Source of the DNA: Mangrovimicrobium sp048323675
Lineage (GTDB): Bacteria; Pseudomonadota; Gammaproteobacteria; Pseudomonadales; Halieaceae
Reading direction: 5' to 3'
Length of the DNA stretch: 64,000 bases
Assembly (NCBI RefSeq): GCF_048323675.1
Contig: NZ_JBLWFK010000004.1
Span: 248,001-312,000 of the forward strand
Part shown: positions 15,855-24,080 of the stretch, one piece after another
Numbering within the stretch: position 1 is the first letter of the stretch
Layout: each line of letters begins with the position of its first letter
Notes under the pieces: generated by a model
Seen by the model: only the letters and a program-made list of their open reading frames with translations
Database searches by the model: none
What the model was told of the DNA's origin: nothing
Made by a program: the position numbers and the translations under genes

Positions 15855-15870
15855 GGCAATCTCCGTGCCT
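15855..15870 (-). promoter_or_regulatory. Sigma54 promoter of the eight-gene SagB operon
   Basis: Minus strand AGGCACG-N4-TTGCC; GG and GC are 12 bases apart and the GGCACG half is perfect. Start near 15845. A perfect NifA palindrome is about 105 bases upstream. Confidence 0.8.
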
Positions 15871-15943
15871 AATTCCCGCTTTGCAAATTACCGTGGCTTA
15901 TCAGCCGTTTACATCAAGTGACCAGGCGGCTGCGGTGGCGTTT

Positions 15944-15959
15944 TGTCGCAGATGCGACA
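15944..15959. promoter_or_regulatory. Perfectly palindromic NifA site
   Basis: TGTCGCAGATGCGACA is an exact TGT-N10-ACA and fully symmetric in its outer seven bases on each side, apart from the central GA. A near-match (TGCAACAAACCCGACA) follows at 15980-15995. It serves the leftward SagB operon and probably the rightward DUF2750 gene. Confidence 0.85.
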
Positions 15960-16156
15960 GGCTTTGAGCGACGCTGGATTGCAACAAACCCGACAATCGG
16001 TCCGCGCACGGGACGCAATACGAGCTGTAGGAAACGCGCCAAAGGGCGTGTCGATTCGGCTCCGAACGGCGCCAGCCCAGTCCTGGCGCGCCCGGCGAGG
16101 TGCTCTGGCAGCCCGTCGGGACGGGCTCTCAAACGGGTGTGAATTCACCGGCCGCC

Positions 16157-16172
16157 TGGAGCAAATTTTGCA
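16157..16172 (+). promoter_or_regulatory. Possible sigma54 promoter for the DUF2750 gene
   Basis: TGGAGCA-N4-TTGCA with GG at 16158 and GC at 16170. The -12 half is perfect and the -24 half is weaker. The start would be near 16183, about 130 bases before the GTG. Confidence 0.55.
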
Positions 16173-16314
16173 ATACGCATAAACGGAGATAAACAGGGAT
16201 AAAGGGTTCGGGCGCCACTGCGCGCAGCCGCGCTGCACGGCCGCCCCGCCCCACCGTCACCCGGGCGTTTTCCCGGCGCTGGCCTGCCCGCTGCGCCAAT
16301 GATGAGGATCCACC

Positions 16315-16719
16315 GTGCGCTACAGCCCCTACGCAGAAGAGACCGCCGCGCTGGCGGTGATGAGCGAGCCCCAACTGCTTGAATACTTTCTCACCCGGGT
16401 GTTCGAAACCGAGGAGGTCTGGGGCCTCGACGATGGCTGCGAATGGGTGATGCAGCAACGCGATGAGCAGTGGGTCATGCCCCTGTGGCCCTATCGCCAG
16501 TTCGCCGAGGCTGCCGCCAGTGGCTGGTCTGGTTGTGCGCCCAGTGCCGAATCGCTGGAGGACTTTGTCTACCAGACGCTGGGCGCCCTTATCGACGAGG
16601 ATACCCTGCTGGAAGTCATGAGCGATCCGGGCCGCCGCGGTTGCCTGGTGTCACCCCAACGGTTGCACGACATATTCACCGGTATGATGAACGCGGGCGA
16701 ATACACCCTGGACAGTTGA
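16315..16719 (+). CDS. DUF2750-like protein
   Basis: 134 residues from a GTG with GAGG upstream. The pattern YFLTRVFETEEVWGLDDGCE, then PLWPYRQFAEAAASGWSGC, fits the DUF2750 family of small soluble proteins of unknown function. It diverges from the SagB operon and shares its NifA site. The ferredoxin-reductase-like gene starts 111 bases downstream on the same strand and may be read from the same promoter. Confidence 0.7.
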   Translation: MRYSPYAEETAALAVMSEPQLLEYFLTRVFETEEVWGLDDGCEWVMQQRDEQWVMPLWPYRQFAEAAASGWSGCAPSAESLEDFVYQTLGALIDEDTLLEVMSDPGRRGCLVSPQRLHDIFTGMMNAGEYTLDS

Positions 16720-16830
16720 CCCCCATTCGGGGCTTTACAGCCAAACCGCTGCACAGTAGTCTGTAGAGGTTCCGGTTGCCCTCCGGAACGCGTCCAGCCC
16801 GTATACCGTACCCTGCACAGCGAGCGTGAT

Positions 16831-17793
16831 ATGCCAACTATCACCTGCGCCGACCGCTGCATTGAAACCGGCGGCGGCAGCGTACTGGACAGCCTCGAAC
16901 GCGCGGGCATTCAAATCCCCAACAGTTGCCGTAGCGGCCACTGCCAGAGCTGCGTCGTGCACCTGAAGTCCGGTGAAACCAAGCCCCTTGCCCAGCTCGG
17001 CCTCAACCTGCGCCAGCGCAGGCTCAACTATTTTCTCGCCTGCCAGTACCAGCCCGACACCGATATCGAGGTGGAACTGCTCGACGACCGCCAGCGCCGC
17101 CGGGCAACCCTGCTGGAGAAGACCGTTCTCAACGAGCGGGTCATGCGCATACGCCTGCAGGCGCCGATCGACTGGCGCGCGGGGCAATACCTGACCCTGT
17201 GGCGCAACGGGGCCTCGGGCCGTATCTACTCCATCGCCAGCCTGCCCGAGGACGGCTATATCGAACTGCATCTGCGCCGTCGCAACGGGCTGGTCAGTGG
17301 CTGGATAGAAAATGAGCTGGTACCCGGTGACGAATGTGAAATCGGCCTGCCCCAGGGCGACTGCCACTACAGTCCGACCATGCCGGGCCAGCCGCTGGTA
17401 CTGGTCGGCTCGGGCACCGGCCTGGCACCGGTTTACGGAGTGTTGCGGCAGGCGCTGGCGGACGGCCATCACGGCACGATCACCCTGTACGCCTGCGCAG
17501 GAGAACCGGATACGCTCTACCTGCAGGGGCAGCTGCGCAGGCTGGCGGGAACTCATCCGGGGCTGAGCGTGGTACCGGTGGTACGACGCAACCCGCAGCA
17601 GCACGGCGACGTGGTCACTGCGGAACTCGAGGAACTACTGGAGCAGCGGCATCCGCGCTTGCGCGGGTCGCTGATCTACCTCTGCGGGCCGCCCGGGATG
17701 GTGGCGCGCTTGCGCGAGCAGTGTTTCATGCAGGGCGCCCACTACAGCGATATTTTCTTCGACAGTTTCGAACCCTTCGAAAACGGCAAATAG
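16831..17793 (+). CDS. [2Fe-2S] ferredoxin fused to an FNR-type NAD(P)H/flavin reductase
   Basis: 320 residues. Residues 1-90 are a plant-type ferredoxin with C33-x4-C38-x2-C41 and C71 (CRSGHCQSCVVHL, YFLACQY). Residues 95-190 are the FAD domain with RIYSIAS. Residues 190-318 are the nucleotide-binding half (VLVGSGTGLAPVYGVL; YLCGPPGMV). This is the layout of oxygenase reductases (BenC/XylZ-like), but no oxygenase lies nearby. In a nif cluster it may move electrons between NAD(P)H and ferredoxins or service the flavoenzymes. It is convergent with nafY, with seven bases between the stops. Confidence 0.85.
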   Translation: MPTITCADRCIETGGGSVLDSLERAGIQIPNSCRSGHCQSCVVHLKSGETKPLAQLGLNLRQRRLNYFLACQYQPDTDIEVELLDDRQRRRATLLEKTVLNERVMRIRLQAPIDWRAGQYLTLWRNGASGRIYSIASLPEDGYIELHLRRRNGLVSGWIENELVPGDECEIGLPQGDCHYSPTMPGQPLVLVGSGTGLAPVYGVLRQALADGHHGTITLYACAGEPDTLYLQGQLRRLAGTHPGLSVVPVVRRNPQQHGDVVTAELEELLEQRHPRLRGSLIYLCGPPGMVARLREQCFMQGAHYSDIFFDSFEPFENGK

Positions 17794-17800
17794 CGCTGGT

Positions 17801-18523
17801 TCAGGCAGTTTCTGCACTGCGGGTAAAGCGGACCCGCGCCTCCGCGTCGACCCCGAGAATCTTGGCCAGCCAGGGCGGCGGACTGCCCGCCATCACCCGC
17901 TGCAACTCCGCCAGGATGTCCGCGGCCTCGCCGCCGTCGATTTTCTTGATCGGGTAGACACCGGCGCGAATCACCTTGGCCGCGGCAGGGCCGCCCACCG
18001 ATACCACATAGAGTACCTGGCAATCCCTGATCAGGTTGGCGCGAAAGGCGTTGCGGTCATCGGAGAAATCCGCTTCCAGCGCCGAGCGCACATCGACCAG
18101 GCGAGATTCCGCAGTGCTCACATCGTAGATGAGGTAGCGCAGGCAGGAGCCGAAGTGCCCGTTCAGCGCCTCGGCGCTGTTGGAGGAAATCGCCACCCGG
18201 ATCGAGCCCGGCAGCGGGGGAGCGTCCCGTTGCGGCTCCGGCAGGTCTTCGGCATCACTCTCTCCCCACAGGATGCGCACCGCCTCCTTGAGCGCCGGCA
18301 GGCCGATGCCGATGTCCTCGCCGTCTTCCTCTCCGTCGACACTGGCGAATCCCGTCTTGAGGTCGGTGACAGTGATGGTTTGCAGGGATTCCTCGCTCAA
18401 CTCACCCTGGATGCGCCGGTGCAGGATATCGAGGAGTGTACCCACCCCGATCTCCGGCAGGGCCCGTGCCGCCAGCGCAATGCGCAGTGCCGCTTCACGA
18501 CTCAGGTTACTGACGTCTACCAT
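17801..18523 (-). CDS. nafY: NafY-like nitrogenase gamma protein
   Basis: 240 residues. N-terminal helical domain (ALRIALAARALPEIGVGTLL) that binds apo-NifDK in A. vinelandii NafY, an acidic linker (about 70-125), then the cofactor domain with LNGHFGSCLRYLIYD. NafY holds apo-dinitrogenase open and delivers FeMo-cofactor. In A. vinelandii nafY follows rnf; here it closes the nifB operon. The linker is longer than in the NifY at 4697-5398. Confidence 0.88.
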   Translation of the reverse strand: MVDVSNLSREAALRIALAARALPEIGVGTLLDILHRRIQGELSEESLQTITVTDLKTGFASVDGEEDGEDIGIGLPALKEAVRILWGESDAEDLPEPQRDAPPLPGSIRVAISSNSAEALNGHFGSCLRYLIYDVSTAESRLVDVRSALEADFSDDRNAFRANLIRDCQVLYVVSVGGPAAAKVIRAGVYPIKKIDGGEAADILAELQRVMAGSPPPWLAKILGVDAEARVRFTRSAETA

Positions 18524-18553
18524 GTTTGACTCCTCGCCGGCGCGACGCCGGGA

Positions 18554-18823
18554 TCACAGTGAAAGCTGGGTCAGCGATTGCGCCTGTTTCGCCTGCCATT
18601 CAGCCGGTGTATAAGCCTTTACCGACAGCGCATGCAGTTCGCCGCTTCCCAGCACGTCCGCGAACGATACGAGCACCTGCTGCTGGCGCTTCACCTGGCT
18701 GACGCCGGCAAAGTCCTCGCTGAGGACCAGCGCGGTGAAATCGCAGTCGGCGCCCTCCACCTGGATATCGGCGGCCGCGGGGACCGCCTCGCGAATCCGG
18801 CGCAGCACTTCGCTACTGTCCAT
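18554..18823 (-). CDS. BolA-family protein
   Basis: 89 residues with the BolA fold: an LRRIREAVPAAADIQVEGAD start, a central VKRQQQVLVSFADVL helix (the usual H-R-x-V of BolA reads K-R-Q-Q here) and an ELHALSVKAYTPAEW tail with the invariant HALS histidine. BolA proteins form [2Fe-2S] complexes with CGFS glutaredoxins, and such a glutaredoxin is encoded nine bases upstream. The pair therefore looks like a nif-dedicated FeS carrier. Confidence 0.85.
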   Translation of the reverse strand: MDSSEVLRRIREAVPAAADIQVEGADCDFTALVLSEDFAGVSQVKRQQQVLVSFADVLGSGELHALSVKAYTPAEWQAKQAQSLTQLSL

Positions 18824-18832
18824 GCTTGCTCC

Positions 18833-19162
18833 TCAGGCCGCGACTTCGGCCTGCTCCAGCAGGAGTTGCAATTCCCCGCTGGCGGCCATTTCCGTAATGA
18901 TGTCACTGCCGCCAACCAGTTCCCCCTTGACGAACAACTGGGGGAAAGTCGGCCAGCCGGACACGCCGGGCAAGCGCTCGCGAATCGACGGCGCCTGCAA
19001 CACATTGACGAAAGCAAGATCGACGCCGGTGGCTTTCAGCGCGGCGACCGCCTTGGCGGAAAAGCCGCACTCGGGCGCGTCGGGTGAACCTTTCATGTAG
19101 ATCAGAACCGGGTTTTCCGCGATCTGGCGGCGAATGATGTCTTCGATTGCCGTTGTACTCAT
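18833..19162 (-). CDS. grx5: Monothiol CGFS glutaredoxin (Grx5/Grx4 type)
   Basis: 109 residues with the active site PECGFS (C32), the WP motif (SGWPTFPQLFVKGELVGGSD) and glutathione-binding residues. CGFS glutaredoxins hold a glutathione-ligated [2Fe-2S] cluster as dimers or with BolA and pass it to apo-proteins. grx5-nif is known from the Azotobacter nifB operon. It lies 30 bases after nifQ. Confidence 0.93.
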   Translation of the reverse strand: MSTTAIEDIIRRQIAENPVLIYMKGSPDAPECGFSAKAVAALKATGVDLAFVNVLQAPSIRERLPGVSGWPTFPQLFVKGELVGGSDIITEMAASGELQLLLEQAEVAA

Positions 19163-19192
19163 GGCGCTTTACTCCTCGATCAGTGGGTAATG

Positions 19193-19801
19193 TCAGGTTT
19201 CTTCGCCGAAACAGTCGGCGTAGGCGGCGCATTGCTCACAGGTTGGCGCGCGGCAGACGTAGCCGCCCTCCTGTTCGCAAAGCTGCTTGTAGAAGAACTT
19301 TTTCCACTTCATGTCGCCGCTGTTCTTCGCCGCCAGTTGGGGAAAAAACAGCGCCATCAATTCACTGAGTTCGGCCCGGGACTCGAGGCCGAGGTCGCGC
19401 CACAGGTGGTCGCCCCCGAGGCAGCCCGCGGCGACCATATCCGCCATGGCGTGCTCCAGCGGGTGTACCCCGGCGCGATGGGCCAGCAGCAGTCCGCGCA
19501 CGTCCTGCCACTCGTCGCGGCGCAACTCCAGCAGTTCCTGGCGCAGGTCGCCGCGCTGCCAGGCTGGCGATTCCAGGTCGTGGGCAGCGCCGGCAACGGC
19601 AGTGGCGCAAAACCCTCCAGGCTGGTAACGCTGCGCCAGCCACATCAGCGCCAGGGGTTGCAGCCCGAGGAAAAAGGGCAGCGCCCCCCGCCCCGCGCGC
19701 TGGCCGGCCAGCAACCTGCCGAGAAAGTGGCTGTGGCAGGCGCTGCTGGCGGTCTGTTCGCAGCCCACCGGCAATGGTTTTGCCTGCAGGGCCTCGCTCA
19801 C
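19193..19801 (-). CDS. nifQ: NifQ, molybdenum donor for FeMo-cofactor
   Basis: 202 residues from a GTG at 19801 that overlaps the nifO stop as GTGA with GAGGG upstream; another GTG at 19834 is possible. The C-terminal C-x4-C-x2-C-x5-C motif (CRAPTCEQCAAYADC) binds the Mo-Fe-S cluster that NifQ gives to NifEN/NifH. The N-terminal half carries the conserved PFFLGLQP and HPLEHAMADM segments. Confidence 0.93.
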   Translation of the reverse strand: MSEALQAKPLPVGCEQTASSACHSHFLGRLLAGQRAGRGALPFFLGLQPLALMWLAQRYQPGGFCATAVAGAAHDLESPAWQRGDLRQELLELRRDEWQDVRGLLLAHRAGVHPLEHAMADMVAAGCLGGDHLWRDLGLESRAELSELMALFFPQLAAKNSGDMKWKKFFYKQLCEQEGGYVCRAPTCEQCAAYADCFGEET

Positions 19802-20226
19802 CGGCAGCCCTCGCTGGCCTGTGGGCGCGAACACTGGTCGACACTCCCGGAGGCGGCGTCGGAGGCGCTTACCAGCGACACCCCGAGCAGTTGCTGTACC
19901 CGGGTCATGTCGAAACCGGCCATGCGGACGCCCCTGTATTCCAGCAAGGGACGGCGGATCAGCACCGGGTCTGCGGCCAGCAAGCGCAGTGCCTGGGCCG
20001 CGGACAGCGACTCCGTATCCACTTCACCGCTTTTCAACAGCGGCGCGGAGGGGTTGAACCATTCGCGGACCGCCGTACCGCGGAAAAAATCCGCCAGTTC
20101 ATCTTCCCGCCAGGGGTGGGCCAACAGGTCCACTTCCTCGAGCGCGATGCCCGCCTTCCGCAGCAGCGCTTTCTGCCTGCGGTTGGTCTGGCAGGCGGGT
20201 TTGCCGTAGAACGTCAGTACTGTCAT
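19798..20226 (-). CDS. nifO: NifO, ArsC/Spx-like protein
   Basis: 142 residues starting MTVLTFYGKPACQTNRRQ with a thioredoxin-fold active C12, the ArsC-like domain and a DPVLIRRPLLEYRGVRMAGF segment. NifO of A. vinelandii influences molybdenum use for nitrogenase versus nitrate reductase; its chemistry is unsettled. The ATG at 20226 was chosen; the open frame further upstream overlaps fdxN out of phase. Confidence 0.9.
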   Translation of the reverse strand: MTVLTFYGKPACQTNRRQKALLRKAGIALEEVDLLAHPWREDELADFFRGTAVREWFNPSAPLLKSGEVDTESLSAAQALRLLAADPVLIRRPLLEYRGVRMAGFDMTRVQQLLGVSLVSASDAASGSVDQCSRPQASEGCR

Positions 20227-20237
20227 GGCAACGCCGC

Positions 20238-20516
20238 CTAGCGCGCCCGGTACTCGGCCATCGCCTCGGCCATCAGCTCCGGCGGAATTCCGGTCAGGGA
20301 ACCGGGCGGGTTCATCGGTACACCCGCCGCATCGAGGATCGCCTCCTCGATGGGGCAGATCGTCGCGCACTGGGGATGGGCGTAATCGCCCTCGCATTCA
20401 GTGCATTTTTTCGCGTTGATCTCGAAGTGCGGGGAACCCTGGTAAATCGCGTCGCTGGGACAGACGTCGTAGCAGGCCCAGCAATTAACACAGGAATCGA
20501 CGATCGACAGTGCCAT
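20238..20516 (-). CDS. fdxN: FdxN, 2[4Fe-4S] ferredoxin
   Basis: 92 residues with two cluster motifs, C9-x2-C12-x2-C15-x3-C19 and C38-x2-C41-x8-C50-x3-C54. The long eight-residue loop marks the nif/Chromatium type. FdxN supplies electrons for NifB-dependent cofactor synthesis in A. vinelandii. It lies 113 bases after nifB with its own GGAGGAAAGC ribosome site. Confidence 0.95.
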   Translation of the reverse strand: MALSIVDSCVNCWACYDVCPSDAIYQGSPHFEINAKKCTECEGDYAHPQCATICPIEEAILDAAGVPMNPPGSLTGIPPELMAEAMAEYRAR

Positions 20517-20629
20517 GCTTTCCTCCTCTACCCGGTGCCGGCCGGCAGGCCGGGTTGTTCTGGTTGTTGCGCAGGTGGTGTGGAAAAAAGCGGGCGGCGC
20601 GTGGAACTGCCGCCCGCAAGAGAGTCCAC

Positions 20630-22147
20630 TTACGCGGATGCCTGTTGCGCCTTTGCAGCGGGAGACGCCTTGTCCAGCGCTCCGTTTGCGGCCATTTCCT
20701 GGTAGACCGCCATGACCGCCTCTTCGATGGGCTCCATGGCGTGTTCGCCGTTGGGGACGATGCCGGCCTCCTCGAGCTGGCCCCAGGGTTCGTAGCCGAT
20801 CTTCGAGCAGAGCACAGCCTCGCAGCCGTGCAATGAACGGATACTGCCGGAGAGCGCGGATTCCTTCTCGCCGCAGGTGTCATTGCCGATGCAGTACTGG
20901 TCCACCTTGCGGTGACCGATGAAACGCACTCCGGTGGGCGCGGCCTCGTAGACCAGGAACTCGGTCGCGTGGCCGAAGTGCTGGTTGATCAGGCCGCCGC
21001 CGCTGGTGGCCACCGCCATCAGCACCGGGCGGGTATCGGCCATCTGCGACTGGGCTGCCGACGGCACCGTGGCCGCGGCCAGGCGCGCTTTCTTCTCCTG
21101 CTTCTCGTGGAGTTCCTCCATGATGCCGGCGTGCACCACGGCGCGGGTTTTCATCGCCGATTCGTAGTCCACTTCCATGGCGTCGATCTTGTCGAGGGTG
21201 AATTCCTCGCCGCGATCCTCGCCCAGCAGGCCCACCGCATCGGCCCGGCACTGGCGGCAGTGGCGCATCATGTTCATGTCGCCGGCACAGTCGTCCTGCA
21301 GGTCCTGCAGTTCTTCCGGGTCCGGACCGCGCTGGCCCATGACGCCGTAGAAGGTGCCGTGCTCCTCCTCGGCAATCAGCGGCATGACGTTGTGCAGGAA
21401 GGCGCCCTTGCTCTTGACGATGCGGCTCACTTCCTTGAGGTGCTCGTCGTTGACCCCGGGAATCATCACCGAGTTGACCTTCACCAGGATGCCGCGCTCG
21501 ACCAGCATTTCCAGCCCTTTCTGCTGCTGCTCGATAAGGATCGCGGCGCCCTTTTCGCCGCGGATGCGGCGGTTGTTCCAGTAGATCCATGGATAGATCT
21601 GCGCGCCGATTTTCGGGTCGACACAGTTGATGGTGATGGTGACGTGGTCGATGTTGTGCTTGGCCAGTTCGTCCACCGACTCCGGCAGCGCAAGGCCGTT
21701 GGTGGAAACACACAACTTGATGTCGGGCGCCTCTTCGGAAAGGCCGCGGAAGGTCTCGAAGGTACGCTCCGGGTTGGCCAGCGGGTCGCCGGGGCCGGCG
21801 ATGCCGAGCACGGTCATCTGCGGGATGGTGGCGGCGACCGCCTTGGTTTTCTTGATCGCCTGCTCGGGAGTGAGCAGCTCGGAAACCACGCCCGGGCGCG
21901 ATTCGTTGGAACAGTCGTACTTGCGGTTACAGTAATGGCACTGGATGTTACAGGCCGGCGCCACCGCCACGTGCATGCGCGCGAAATAGTGGTGCGCCTC
22001 CTCCGAATAGCAGGGGTGGTTCTCGACCTTCTCCCGGATGGCATCCGGCAGGAACGACATCTGGTCGTCGGTGCTGCCACAGGACCCGGAGGAACAGCCG
22101 CCGCCGGCAGCCGCCTCACCTTCTTGACCGATTACTGATAACTCCAT
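20630..22147 (-). CDS. nifB: NifB, FeMo-cofactor core synthase
   Basis: 505 residues from the ATG at 22147 (AGGAG upstream). Radical SAM motif C66-x3-C70-x2-C73 (CNIQCHYC), N-terminal extra cysteines (GCSSGSCG), AGPGDPLAN, and further cluster ligands including CRQCRADAVG. The C-terminal 120 residues are a NifX-like cofactor domain (LINQHFGHATEFLVYE), the two-domain NifB of most Proteobacteria. NifB fuses two 4Fe-4S units with a carbide and a sulfur to give NifB-co. First gene of the nifB-fdxN-nifO-nifQ-grx-bolA-nafY operon. Confidence 0.98.
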   Translation of the reverse strand: MELSVIGQEGEAAAGGGCSSGSCGSTDDQMSFLPDAIREKVENHPCYSEEAHHYFARMHVAVAPACNIQCHYCNRKYDCSNESRPGVVSELLTPEQAIKKTKAVAATIPQMTVLGIAGPGDPLANPERTFETFRGLSEEAPDIKLCVSTNGLALPESVDELAKHNIDHVTITINCVDPKIGAQIYPWIYWNNRRIRGEKGAAILIEQQQKGLEMLVERGILVKVNSVMIPGVNDEHLKEVSRIVKSKGAFLHNVMPLIAEEEHGTFYGVMGQRGPDPEELQDLQDDCAGDMNMMRHCRQCRADAVGLLGEDRGEEFTLDKIDAMEVDYESAMKTRAVVHAGIMEELHEKQEKKARLAAATVPSAAQSQMADTRPVLMAVATSGGGLINQHFGHATEFLVYEAAPTGVRFIGHRKVDQYCIGNDTCGEKESALSGSIRSLHGCEAVLCSKIGYEPWGQLEEAGIVPNGEHAMEPIEEAVMAVYQEMAANGALDKASPAAKAQQASA

Positions 22148-22238
22148 TGCTAGTACTCCTGTTCGACTGGGTACGCTGGTCTGGCGACGCGCTCCGTCTC
22201 GCTCGCTGGACCGGGACGGGGCATTTACCGGGTACAGT

Positions 22239-22254
22239 TGCAATGCCTGTGCCG
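22239..22254 (-). promoter_or_regulatory. Sigma54 promoter of the nifB operon
   Basis: Minus strand CGGCACA-N4-TTGCA, one mismatch in each half at most, correct GG-GC spacing. Start near 22229, about 80 bases before nifB. Confidence 0.8.
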
Positions 22255-22305
22255 ATTTTTAATGCATTGTTTTTATTGGATTATTAGTCTCTCAGGCAGG
22301 GTGTT

Positions 22306-22354
22306 TGTACGGTTTGGAACAATGGATTTGCGACCAATTGTGTTTTAGGTGACA
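22306..22354. promoter_or_regulatory. Two NifA sites upstream of nifB
   Basis: TGTACGGTTTGGAACA (22306-22321) and TGTGTTTTAGGTGACA (22339-22354) both fit TGT-N10-ACA, about 85 and 118 bases upstream of the predicted start and 33 bases (about three helical turns) apart. Neither has the TGTCGCA core of the other sites, so NifA affinity may differ. Confidence 0.65.
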
Positions 22355-22362
22355 GGGATCGA

Positions 22363-22463
22363 GGGCACTCCGGAATGGGGTCAGAGTCACGACTCTGACC
22401 CCGGTCCGTGCGGGGGGTTGGGGGCACTCCGGAATGGGGTCAGAGTCGTGACTCTGACCCCGG
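22363..22463. repeat. Two REP-like palindromic repeats between nifA and nifB
   Basis: A 42-base unit occurs at 22363-22404 and again at 22422-22463. Each contains a palindrome with 12-base arms, GGGGTCAGAGTC and GACTCTGACCCC, separated by AC in the first and GT in the second. Such units resemble REP elements mobilised by Y1 transposases; none is encoded in this window. They lie just after the nifA stop and could end or stabilise the nifA transcript. Confidence 0.85.
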
Positions 22464-22485
22464 GCGGTGGCGACACCGGGCCGTG

Positions 22486-24069
<1,584 letters not shown>

Positions 24070-24080
24070 AACTCGCCCCG

